Source: Avoscillospira sp045589035
GTDB taxonomy: Bacteria; Bacillota; Clostridia; Oscillospirales; Oscillospiraceae
DNA length: 24,312 nt
Assembly (NCBI GenBank): GCA_045589035.1
Contig: JAZNFJ010000125.1
Span: 1 to 24,312, forward strand
Direction: 5' to 3'
The notes beneath the pieces are model-generated. The model was not told the DNA's origin and ran no database searches. It worked only from the letters and a program-made list of their open reading frames with translations. Positions 1-6,600 of this stretch are shown here, piece by piece. Numbering within the stretch: the first letter of the stretch is position 1; each line of letters begins with the position of its first letter. The translations under genes and the position numbers were made by a program.

Positions 1-599
1 AAAAAGTCCAGATGGTCTGCTTCGATGTTCAGCACAATGGCGGTGGTAGGGAAGAAATTAAGGAAAGAATTGCAGTATTCGCAGCTTTCCAGAATGATGG
101 TATCACCATTACCCACCCGGTGATTGGCTTTCAGCAAAGGAAGTGTACCGCCGATCATGACGGTGGGGTCTTTTTCTGCTTCCATAAAGATCTGGGTGAT
201 CATGGAAGTGGTGGTGGTTTTGCCGTGGGTGCCGGAAACGCAGATGGCATTGGGGTAGTTCTGCATGATGACACCCCATGCCTCGGCCCGTTCAAAAACA
301 GGTACACCCTGTGCACGGGCAGCTGCGATTTCGGGATTGTTGTTCTGAGCGGCAGCAGTACGGATGATGCAGTCTGCACCCTCGATATTCTTTTCTGCGT
401 GACCGATGTGAACGGTAATGCCTTTGGCAATCAGTTCATCGGTAGAAAAAGACGCGTTCATATCAGAACCGGAAATGATCAGTCCCTGGGAACGAAGGAC
501 AAGACCCAAAGGGCGCATGGAAACGCCGCCGATGCCCACCAGATGGACATGCATTCCGGGCTTCAGATATTCAGAAATGTGTTTGCCGGAGTGATTCAT
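1..599 (-). CDS. murC: UDP-N-acetylmuramate--L-alanine ligase, N-terminal part (runs off window)
   Basis: MurC adds L-alanine to UDP-MurNAc using ATP, the first amino-acid step of peptidoglycan stem-peptide synthesis in the cytoplasm. Reading the minus strand from the ATG at 597-599 gives 199 codons before the window edge; the C-terminal half is missing. Visible are the N-terminal Rossmann segment (HLVGIGGVSM, residues about 19-28), a GSDM turn (44-47), and the Mur-ligase ATP P-loop GTHGKTTTT (about 123-131). Further on, LESCEY and LNIEADHLD match the central domain of the family. The start is supported by GGAGG at 607-611, 7 bases upstream. It is divergent from cca, with its own promoter at 693-721. 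The identification is firm; MurC is preferred over MurD/E/F because of the short N-terminal GIGG domain and the GTHGKTTTT loop. Confidence 0.95.
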   Translation of the reverse strand, partial: MNHSGKHISEYLKPGMHVHLVGIGGVSMRPLGLVLRSQGLIISGSDMNASFSTDELIAKGITVHIGHAEKNIEGADCIIRTAAAQNNNPEIAAARAQGVPVFERAEAWGVIMQNYPNAICVSGTHGKTTTTSMITQIFMEAEKDPTVMIGGTLPLLKANHRVGNGDTIILESCEYCNSFLNFFPTTAIVLNIEADHLDF

Positions 600-633
600 G
601 GAAGTTCCTCCAAATGAAATCTATAAAAACCTG

Positions 634-662
634 TTGATTGGCAGGTGCATCGTGCGTATAAT
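634..662 (+). promoter_or_regulatory. Sigma-A promoter, probable cca promoter
   Basis: TTGATT (634-639), a 17-base spacer, then TATAAT (657-662). Transcription would start near 669, giving a leader of about 90 bases before cca. It faces and overlaps the divergent murC promoter. Confidence 0.65.
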
Positions 663-692
663 AGGCTTATAATCGTAAAAATCTAATTTAGA

Positions 693-721
693 ATTATATA
701 CCAGAAATTCCTCCGTGGCAA
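693..721 (-). promoter_or_regulatory. Sigma-A promoter, probable murC promoter
   Basis: On the minus strand TTGCCA (716-721), a 17-base spacer, then TATAAT (693-698). Transcription would start near 686, leaving a leader of about 87 bases before the murC ATG. The -35 lies inside what would be the cca leader, so the two divergent promoters and transcript starts overlap by a few bases. Confidence 0.6.
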
Positions 722-757
722 GAGGGAATTTACTATATTATATAGAAGGAGAGGCCT

Positions 758-1852
758 ATGAAGCCGGATTTGATATTGAATACCCTCCGCCGAGCCGGTT
801 TTGAGGCATGGTATGTAGGCGGCTGTGTCCGAGACAGTTTGCTGGGCAGACCGATTCATGACTGGGATGTGACCACATCGGCACTTCCTGAGCAGGTCAT
901 AGACTGCTTTGAAAAGTGCATTCCCACAGGAATCCGTCATGGCACGGTGACTGTTCTGACAGAGCAGGGGCAGGCAGAGGTGACCACCTACCGTACCGAT
1001 GGGGATTACCCGGATGGAAGACACCCGGCACAGGTAACGTTTGTGCGAAGTCTGAAAGAGGATTTGGCACGCCGTGATTTTACGGTCAATGCCATGGCCA
1101 TGGATGAAGCGGGCGAAATCGTGGATCTGTATGGCGGCAGGGAAGACCTGAAAAATAAAATCCTTCGCTGTGTGGGAGATCCGGAACTGCGGTTTCGGGA
1201 AGATGCCCTGCGAATGCTTCGTGCAGTTCGTTTTTCGGCACAACTTGGTTTTGAAATTGAAGCAGAAACACAAACCGCTATGAACAAACTTGGATATCTT
1301 TGCTGTGGGCTTTCTGCAGAGCGTATCCGGGATGAACTGGAGAAGACGTTGCTGTCACCTCACCCGGAGAGGGTGGAGCAGATTGTAAAACTGGGATTGC
1401 CGTCTGTATTTGGTTTTTCTGATGAGGCGGACTATGGTTTTCTGGAAACGCTGCCCGCAGAACGGCGAATTCGTTGGGCAGGATTGTGCCGGATACATCC
1501 AAAGTTGAGTCTGACAGATCTGCGCCTGGATAAGGCAACGGCACAGGATGCCATGATTGCCGGACGGCTGGAATTTCCGACAGATCGCCTTGGCTGGAAG
1601 CGTCTGGTGGCAGATGAAGGATCCCGCAGAGCTGCGATTACGGCTGCATTGGCGGGGGAGCAGGCTCAGATGGAAGAGATCCTGTCTTCCGGAGAGTGCC
1701 TGTCATTAAAGGAACTGTCGGTTTCCGGCAAGGACTTCCCGAAACTGAAAGGAAAAGAATTGGGAAACCATCTTCAGACATTATTATACCATGTTCTGTC
1801 CCATCCTGATGATAACAAACGGGAAATATTAAAAAATTTTTCTAAAATTTAG
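758..1852 (+). CDS. cca: CCA tRNA nucleotidyltransferase (class II)
   Basis: Adds or repairs the 3' CCA end of tRNAs without a nucleic-acid template. The 364-residue product has the class II nucleotidyltransferase head: GGCVRD (about 21-26), then DWD (34-36), whose two aspartates bind the catalytic metals, then RRDFTVNAMA (about 105-114) and an RFREDALRMLRAVRF stretch typical of the neck domain that selects ATP/CTP. The C-terminal body is poorly conserved, as usual. There is no HD phosphohydrolase domain, so it is the shorter Firmicutes form. The ATG at 758 has a good AGAAGGAGAGG site just upstream. It appears to be a single-gene unit transcribed from 634-662. A class II enzyme could in principle be a poly(A) polymerase or add only CC or A; sequence alone does not settle that. 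Confidence 0.92.
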   Translation: MKPDLILNTLRRAGFEAWYVGGCVRDSLLGRPIHDWDVTTSALPEQVIDCFEKCIPTGIRHGTVTVLTEQGQAEVTTYRTDGDYPDGRHPAQVTFVRSLKEDLARRDFTVNAMAMDEAGEIVDLYGGREDLKNKILRCVGDPELRFREDALRMLRAVRFSAQLGFEIEAETQTAMNKLGYLCCGLSAERIRDELEKTLLSPHPERVEQIVKLGLPSVFGFSDEADYGFLETLPAERRIRWAGLCRIHPKLSLTDLRLDKATAQDAMIAGRLEFPTDRLGWKRLVADEGSRRAAITAALAGEQAQMEEILSSGECLSLKELSVSGKDFPKLKGKELGNHLQTLLYHVLSHPDDNKREILKNFSKI

Positions 1853-1862
1853 AATAATAGTA

Positions 1863-1891
1863 TTGATTATTATTATTAAATGTGGTAGGAT
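1863..1891 (+). promoter_or_regulatory. Sigma-A promoter with extended -10, flavodiiron gene
   Basis: TTGATT (1863-1868), 17-base spacer, TAGGAT (1886-1891), preceded by TG at 1883-1884 in the extended -10 position. The start of transcription would be near 1898. This places the in-frame ATG at 1882 inside the promoter, so it cannot be the translation start from this promoter; the ATG at 1927 is used instead. Confidence 0.65.
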
Positions 1892-1926
1892 ATATGCACA
1901 AAGAAAAAAGCGAGGAGATTTGCTTT

Positions 1927-3720
1927 ATGTTGAGAAAAGTTACCGATACCATCATCTATGTAGGTGCCAATGACCACGATGTGGATTTGTTTGAGGGTCA
2001 GTATGTTGTACCCAACGGTATGGCTTACAACTCTTATGTGATTCTTGATGAAAAGATCGCGGTTATGGATACCATTGACCAGAAGAAGACCGGCGAATGG
2101 ATGAAGAATCTGGAGCGGGCATTTGCAGGCCGTCAGCCGGATTATCTGGTGGTGCAGCATATGGAGCCGGATCATGCCGCATCCATTGAAACCTTTGTCA
2201 ATCAGTACCCTGACGTGACAGTCGTGGCCAATGCCAAGACCTTCCCCATGATCCGCAATTTCTTCCCTCATCTGGAGATGAAGAATACTCTGACTGTCAA
2301 TCATATGGAAACACTGGATCTGGGCAATCATAAACTGGTCTTTGCTTTTGCCCCCATGGTTCACTGGCCTGAGGTCATGATGACCTATGATGCTTATGAC
2401 AAGGTGCTGTTCTCTGCCGATGGCTTCGGTAAATTCGGCGCTTTGGATGTGGAAGAACCCTGGGATGATGAAGCACGGCGCTATTTTATCGGCATTGTTG
2501 GCAAGTATGGCAAGCAGGTGCAGAATGTTCTGAAAGTTGCTGCAACGCTGGATATCGCGACCATTTGCCCCCTCCATGGTCCTGTGCTGACCGAAAATCT
2601 GGGACACTACATCAAGCTGTACGACCTCTGGTCCAGCTATACCCCGGAAACCGAAGGTGTCTGCCTGTGCTATACCTCTATTTACGGTCATACCAAGGAA
2701 GCTGCTGAAATGCTGCGGGATGAGCTGCTGAAGCTGGGTGTACCCAAGGTGGCCTTCCATGATCTGGCCCGCTGCGATATGGCTGAAGCTGTCAGCGATG
2801 CATTCCGCTATGACAAGCTGGTTCTGGCGACCACCACATATAATGCCGATGTGTTCCCCTATATGAGAACCTATCTGGATAAACTGACAGAGCGTAACTT
2901 CCAGAACCGCACTGTGGCATTCATCGAAAACGGATCCTGGGCACCTTGCGCCAACCGTGTTATGAAGCAGAAGCTGGAGAAGTCCAAAGACTTGACTTAT
3001 GCCAAGAATGAAGTGACCATCCTCTCTGCACTCAATGATGAAAGCATTGCAAAGATTGATGCTCTGGCAGAAGAACTGGCTGCTTCTTATGTGCCGGTAC
3101 AGGTGCAGGAAAATCACATTGATCCCACTGAACTGTTTAACATCGGCTATGGTCTGTATGTGGTCACCACCAGGGAAGGGCAGAAGGATAACGGTTTGAT
3201 CGTCAATACCGTTACCCAGCTAACTGACAGCCCCAATCGTGTGGCTGTGACCATCAACAAGCGCAACTATTCTGCGGATCTGGTATCCAGAACCGGTCTG
3301 CTGAACATCTCTACTCTGGCGCAGAGTGCTCCTTTTAAGGTGTTTGAGCATTTCGGCTTCCAGTCAGGTAAGAGTGTGGATAAGTTTGATGATTTCAAGC
3401 ATGTGCAGCGCTCCAGCAATGGTCTGCTGTTCCTGGATAAGTATGTCAATGGCTATATCTCCTGCAAGGTCATCAATCAGGTGGATCTGCAGACCCATGT
3501 GATGTTCATCTGCGACGTGACCCAGTGTGTCCGCCTGTCTGATGAGGAAACCATGACCTATACCTACTATCAGAAGCATGTGAAGCCCCGTCCTGAAACC
3601 GATAAGAAAGGCTTTGTCTGCAAGATTTGCGGCTATGTCTATGAAGGCAGCGATCTGCCGGAAGATTATATCTGCCCGCTATGCAAGCACGGCGCACAGG
3701 ATTTTGAACCTATCGGCTGA
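1927..3720 (+). CDS. Multidomain flavodiiron protein (diiron - flavodoxin - flavin reductase - rubredoxin)
   Basis: Flavodiiron proteins reduce O2 to water or NO to N2O and protect anaerobes from oxidative or nitrosative stress. The 597-residue product reads in order: a metallo-beta-lactamase-like diiron domain with ligands H78, E80, D82 (motif HMEPDHAAS), H146, D165 and H217; a flavodoxin domain starting near 245 (CYTSIYGHTKEAA) that binds FMN; a flavin-reductase-like domain from about 410 (LFNIGYGLYVVTT, then NRVAVTINK); and a C-terminal rubredoxin with two CxxC pairs (C565/C568 and C583/C586). The fusion could carry electrons from NAD(P)H through flavin and rubredoxin to the diiron site in one chain. 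The ATG at 1927 is chosen because GAGGAG lies 9 bases upstream and the promoter at 1863-1891 excludes an earlier one. It is a single gene ending in a strong terminator. Confidence 0.93.
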   Translation: MLRKVTDTIIYVGANDHDVDLFEGQYVVPNGMAYNSYVILDEKIAVMDTIDQKKTGEWMKNLERAFAGRQPDYLVVQHMEPDHAASIETFVNQYPDVTVVANAKTFPMIRNFFPHLEMKNTLTVNHMETLDLGNHKLVFAFAPMVHWPEVMMTYDAYDKVLFSADGFGKFGALDVEEPWDDEARRYFIGIVGKYGKQVQNVLKVAATLDIATICPLHGPVLTENLGHYIKLYDLWSSYTPETEGVCLCYTSIYGHTKEAAEMLRDELLKLGVPKVAFHDLARCDMAEAVSDAFRYDKLVLATTTYNADVFPYMRTYLDKLTERNFQNRTVAFIENGSWAPCANRVMKQKLEKSKDLTYAKNEVTILSALNDESIAKIDALAEELAASYVPVQVQENHIDPTELFNIGYGLYVVTTREGQKDNGLIVNTVTQLTDSPNRVAVTINKRNYSADLVSRTGLLNISTLAQSAPFKVFEHFGFQSGKSVDKFDDFKHVQRSSNGLLFLDKYVNGYISCKVINQVDLQTHVMFICDVTQCVRLSDEETMTYTYYQKHVKPRPETDKKGFVCKICGYVYEGSDLPEDYICPLCKHGAQDFEPIG

Positions 3721-3732
3721 TTGTGTGATGCG

Positions 3733-3763
3733 AAATCCCTCCTCAAATGAGGAGGGATTTTTC
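3733..3763. terminator. Bidirectional rho-independent terminator
   Basis: Stem AAATCCCTCCTC / GAGGAGGGATTT with an AAAT loop, followed by T-rich sequence on the plus strand and preceded by A-rich sequence serving the minus strand. It sits between the convergent flavodiiron gene and the peptidoglycan-binding gene, whose stop codon begins where the T-run ends. Confidence 0.85.
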
Positions 3764-4284
3764 TATGCTCCCGTGCCGGTGGTGATGCGGTATAAGCTGT
3801 TCAATGCCCGCCAGGTGAGGGTGTTCAGATTACCTGTCTGGGGCAGGTCAGCTTTCGCCTGGATCCATTTAAGATCCTGCTCTGTTACAGGATCCAGAAT
3901 GCCGTCCACAGCAGGTGCGGTCAATTCCGGATAGTATTCTGATAATGCCAGGAGCATGGCTTGCACCAGGTAAAGATGTACATTCTGTTCCCCTGGCTGA
4001 ATGGACTGTCCCGGGAACCAGAATGGTTCAACAGCAGGCTGCAGCCGCTCCGGTATTTGTTCCTGAAAGGCATTGACAATGGTGTTCCAAGTTCCGTTGT
4101 CCACTTCACCGGTCACGCGCAGGCCGTAGGCCTCCTGAAAGGAGCGGACAGAGGCATAGGTGTTTGGTCCGTAAAGCCCATCGGGAATGACCGGCAGGAT
4201 TCTAGGGTCAAAATCTGATAGCTGCCGCAGCATGGTTTGCAGACTTTCGACAGGATTGCCGAGGTAATACTCCGGTGTTCTCAT
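3763..4284 (-). CDS. Peptidoglycan-binding-repeat protein of the spore operon
   Basis: A 173-residue protein made of two peptidoglycan_binding_1-type repeats. Repeat 1 spans about residues 9-73 (DGLYGPNTYASVRSFQ, then GEVDNGTWNTI) and repeat 2 about 98-165 (DGILDPVTEQ, then TLTWRALN). The first is close to the consensus pattern DGxxGPxTxxAVxxFQ; the second is more divergent. There is no signal peptide, transmembrane segment or catalytic domain, so it would act as a cell-wall-binding accessory. It is the last gene of the minus-strand operon: its ATG overlaps the TGA of the SleC-like gene by an ATGA (4281-4284), implying translational coupling. The context suggests a binding partner or spacer for the spore cortex-lytic protein. 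No specific name is known to me. Confidence 0.8.
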   Translation of the reverse strand: MRTPEYYLGNPVESLQTMLRQLSDFDPRILPVIPDGLYGPNTYASVRSFQEAYGLRVTGEVDNGTWNTIVNAFQEQIPERLQPAVEPFWFPGQSIQPGEQNVHLYLVQAMLLALSEYYPELTAPAVDGILDPVTEQDLKWIQAKADLPQTGNLNTLTWRALNSLYRITTGTGA

Positions 4285-5477
4285 GATGCTGCACCTCCAT
4301 CGCTGCTTCCCGGCACAAGGTTTTGGCCCGGGAATTGTTCCAGACGGCTTGTATCGGAAAAATCTTCCGTTTCCGGGAATAGGACTGACTGATCAAACAC
4401 TTCACCCTCGATGGATGAGAACTGCTCATAAATGGAATCCCAGGTTCTGGCATCGACTGTTCCGGTAACGGGCAGTCCGGCATACTGCTGATAGGCGCGG
4501 ACGGCATCTCTTGTGGCATTGTCGTAAATTTCGGTTTCTGTAAGAGGCGGAATGCTTGGAATAAAATCGCTGAGGACATTGAGCATATATTGCAGGCGGT
4601 TTACATAATCGTTCCTGTCGCCAATGGAGATGTCGCTTGGGTAACTGCCGATGAAGAATTGCTGCTGCCCCTGTGACTGCAGTTCTGCCAGCCGAAGAAT
4701 TGCCACGTAAATGCGGTTGATTTGATACCATGTGGCTTTTCCTACGATTCCGTCTTGTGTCAGAGAAAAAATCTGCTGAAACTGGCGGACAGCAGCTTCT
4801 GTCTGCGGACCGAAGATGCCGTCCACGGGAGAAATTTTAGGTATGGCAGGGTAGTTCTGACTGATGCGGTTAAGAGCAGTCTGAATCACCGTTACAAAAG
4901 GACCGGTGCTGCCATTCCGCAGAGGTATACCGGGGTAGGATTCTGTGATGCCGCGAATGGGTGCGTCTGTGACCAGTTCGATGTCGTCCCCATAGTAATA
5001 TCGGAGAATTTCCACAGAATCCAAGCCCTGCTGTGCCAGATTTTCCGATCCCCATTGGCTCAGACCCTCGCAAGTGGTGGTTGTGCCGTTGCAGAATTTG
5101 GCAGCCAGCGGCTCGATAAAACCGGTTCTGCGGATGTAATTGTCAAAGAGATCATCCACCAGACGAGATATGTTTTCAAAATAGCTTCGACCCGGTACAT
5201 AAGACTGGTCAATGGCGGTGGAGTTTGTAATATCGAAATCATAGCCACGACTGCGGTAGTATTCCGTGTAGACGCGGTTGAGTGCATAGGAGGTGATGGC
5301 GAGAATATTGGCGCGAAGGGCACTTTCGCTCCATGTGGGATAGATCTCGTTGGATGCGACATTTTTCACATATTCGGCAAAGGGGACGGTGACATTGGCT
5401 GCCGGTGTGTCCGGTGCACCGAGATGTACCGTAATGGACTGAGGGATATAGGGGAATATGATTGGGGTATCGGGCAT
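4281..5477 (-). CDS. SleC-like spore cortex-lytic protein, SpoIID-type domain plus two peptidoglycan-binding repeats
   Basis: The 398-residue product starts with a SpoIID/LytB-type region (about 15-170): VPFAEYVKNVASNEIYPTW, then ALRANILAITSYALNRVYTE. SpoIID-family proteins and Clostridium SleC are lytic transglycosylases acting on peptidoglycan; E44 in NEIYPTW lies where the SpoIID catalytic glutamate is expected. Two peptidoglycan-binding repeats follow (about 177-255 with DGIFGPQTEAAVRQFQ, and about 275-350 with ATRDAVRAYQQYAGLP), then an acidic tail. The ATG at 5475-5477 is preceded by TAGGAGG, so the upstream in-frame extension is rejected. No signal peptide is visible, fitting production in the mother cell. 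Known SleC-like proteins carry an N-terminal beta-domain of about 130 residues; here it is the separate gene just upstream. Family assignment is fairly sure; a role in germination is inference. Confidence 0.8.
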   Translation of the reverse strand: MPDTPIIFPYIPQSITVHLGAPDTPAANVTVPFAEYVKNVASNEIYPTWSESALRANILAITSYALNRVYTEYYRSRGYDFDITNSTAIDQSYVPGRSYFENISRLVDDLFDNYIRRTGFIEPLAAKFCNGTTTTCEGLSQWGSENLAQQGLDSVEILRYYYGDDIELVTDAPIRGITESYPGIPLRNGSTGPFVTVIQTALNRISQNYPAIPKISPVDGIFGPQTEAAVRQFQQIFSLTQDGIVGKATWYQINRIYVAILRLAELQSQGQQQFFIGSYPSDISIGDRNDYVNRLQYMLNVLSDFIPSIPPLTETEIYDNATRDAVRAYQQYAGLPVTGTVDARTWDSIYEQFSSIEGEVFDQSVLFPETEDFSDTSRLEQFPGQNLVPGSSDGGAAS

Positions 5478-5487
5478 GGCTGACCTC

Positions 5488-5877
5488 CTACAAATTCTGG
5501 GAAGAACCCGGAATGGTAACGCCGCCGTTTTCGATGGAAACAGCGGGAAGTGGGCGCAGCTGTAGACCCTGTATGGTTTCCTGACCGGGGAAAACCTGCA
5601 CACCTTCTGCTAAAATTCCGCCGTATCCTGGGTATTCCACTTGAATATCCACCTTTGCATAGGGCTGCAGGGAGGCATCTGGGGTCAGAGAATCGGCTGC
5701 ATCCGGTGTTTCTACAAATAAAGGTGCGGTTAGTCCGCTGGAATTGGTGTATCGGATGGCAAGAACCGTCTTTTTTCCGTCAGGCAGACTTTGCGTAAAA
5801 ACAACGGGCACATCCCGCAGGGGAAGAAACGCATCGGAAGTATATACGCGGGCAAGCACAGAGCCTTGGGAGGCCAA
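5488..5877 (-). CDS. N-terminal (pro-region-like) half of a SleC-like protein, as a separate gene
   Basis: A 129-residue product without a signal peptide. It reads as a carboxypeptidase-regulatory/transthyretin-like beta-domain: LRDVPVVFTQ near the start, LFVETPDAAD in the middle, then YAKVDIQVEYPGYGGI and GVQVFPGQETIQ. From memory, the same motif order occurs at the N-terminus of full-length SleC-like cortex-lytic proteins of clostridia, ahead of the SpoIID-like domain. Here it ends with its own stop 10 bases before the ATG of the catalytic gene. The first ATG (5895) would place the AAAGGAGGGG ribosome binding site inside the coding sequence, so the TTG at 5875-5877, about 7 bases after GGAGG, is taken as the start. 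It is the first gene of the operon, under a possible sigma-K promoter. The homology claim is from recalled family pattern and would need a search. Confidence 0.7.
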   Translation of the reverse strand: MASQGSVLARVYTSDAFLPLRDVPVVFTQSLPDGKKTVLAIRYTNSSGLTAPLFVETPDAADSLTPDASLQPYAKVDIQVEYPGYGGILAEGVQVFPGQETIQGLQLRPLPAVSIENGGVTIPGSSQNL

Positions 5878-5903
5878 GAAAACCCCTCCTTTCACACATG
5901 ATA

Positions 5904-5931
5904 TATCCTATGCAGAATGGTTAAAATGTGT
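5904..5931 (-). promoter_or_regulatory. Candidate mother-cell (sigma-K/E type) promoter of the cortex-lytic operon
   Basis: On the minus strand the -10 reads CATAGGATA (5904-5912), matching the Bacillus sigma-K form CATAnnnTA, with AC exactly 17 bases upstream (5930-5931). Transcription would start near 5897, about 20 bases before the TTG start, which also argues against the ATG at 5895. The -35 holds little information; sigma-E fits less well (4 of 7 at -35). Confidence 0.5.
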
Positions 5932-5937
5932 TATGAT
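5929..5937 (+). promoter_or_regulatory. Possible extended -10 promoter of the methyltransferase gene
   Basis: TGT followed by TATGAT (5932-5937), about 24 bases before the start codon region. No good -35 is seen at the right distance. It overlaps the proposed -35 of the divergent spore operon. Confidence 0.4.
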
Positions 5938-5966
5938 ATACCCATCCGTAAGAAAGGGGGATGGTG

Positions 5967-6560
5967 ATGTATATCAGTGAACGGCAATGGGATGAACGGC
6001 TGAAGATTGTGACAACAGGTCTGGACGCCACCTGTGCAGATGTCAATCACAGCCCCTATGAGCCCACACCCTATACGGTTCTGAAACGGCTTGTGGAAAG
6101 CGGGTATGTAAAACCGGAAGATCGCTGGCTGGACTACGGCTGCGGAAAGGGAAGAGTCGGCTTTTTTCTGAACCGTCATATTGGTTGTCCGGTTACCGGT
6201 GTGGACTACGACGAAAGACTGTATAAGCTGGCGGAAGAGAATAAGAAATCCTATGGGAACAGCGGTGTGGATTTTGTCTGCGCCAATGCCGAAACCTATG
6301 AAATTGGTGCTGAAACCTGTTTCTATTTCTTCAACCCCTTTTCAGCTGCGTTGCTGCAGGGTGTATTGGCGCGTATTCTGAGGTCCTATTATGAAAATCC
6401 CCGTCACATCCGCCTGTTTTTCTACTATCCAAGCGATGAATACCGGGCGGTTTTGATGGAATCAGAGTTTTCGTTTGTGGAAGAACTGGACTGCATGGAT
6501 CTGTTTGCGGTGACGGATCGCAGGGAGAAAATGTTGATTTTTGAACTGCCGGTGGTATAA
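5967..6560 (+). CDS. Class I SAM-dependent methyltransferase, substrate unknown
   Basis: A protein of about 197 residues with the Rossmann methyltransferase motif I LDYGCGKGRVGFFL in its first half, followed by GVDYDERLYKLAEENK (motif II, an acidic residue ending strand 2) and VDFVCANAETY (motif III region). FNPF further on sits where the catalytic-face motif IV usually is. It probably transfers a methyl group from S-adenosylmethionine; neither sequence nor neighbours indicate the acceptor. Three in-frame starts are close together (ATG 5961, GTG 5964, ATG 5967). AAAGGGGG ends at 5960, directly against the first, so 5967 has the better spacing and is used here. The next gene's promoter lies across its stop codon. 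I recall similar short methyltransferases in gut clostridia, but without known function. Confidence 0.8.
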   Translation: MYISERQWDERLKIVTTGLDATCADVNHSPYEPTPYTVLKRLVESGYVKPEDRWLDYGCGKGRVGFFLNRHIGCPVTGVDYDERLYKLAEENKKSYGNSGVDFVCANAETYEIGAETCFYFFNPFSAALLQGVLARILRSYYENPRHIRLFFYYPSDEYRAVLMESEFSFVEELDCMDLFAVTDRREKMLIFELPVV

Positions 6561-6561
6561 T
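6534..6561 (+). promoter_or_regulatory. Sigma-A extended -10 promoter of the COG0523 operon
   Basis: TTGATT (6534-6539), 16-base spacer, then TATAAT (6556-6561) preceded by TGG. The -10 overlaps the stop codon of the methyltransferase, so the promoter is embedded in that gene's 3' end. Transcription would start near 6568. No obvious metal-regulator (Zur-type) palindrome was seen around it. Confidence 0.7.
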
Positions 6562-6600
6562 GATACATAACGAAAATTTGAAACGAAGGTGCACGAAACT

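Noticed and set aside
705..731. Hairpin AAATTCCTC / GAGGGAATTT in the cca leader, considered as a riboswitch or terminator
   Set aside because: The stem has a bulged base, no T run follows, and the bases coincide with the -35 and spacer of the murC promoter, which explains them.
1882..1926. Upstream in-frame ATG giving 15 extra residues on the flavodiiron protein
   Set aside because: It falls inside the extended -10 promoter and has no ribosome site; the ATG at 1927 has GAGGAG.
5478..5603. N-terminal extension of 42 residues on the SleC-like catalytic gene
   Set aside because: It overlaps the preceding gene in another frame, and TAGGAGG just before the ATG at 5477 marks the true start.
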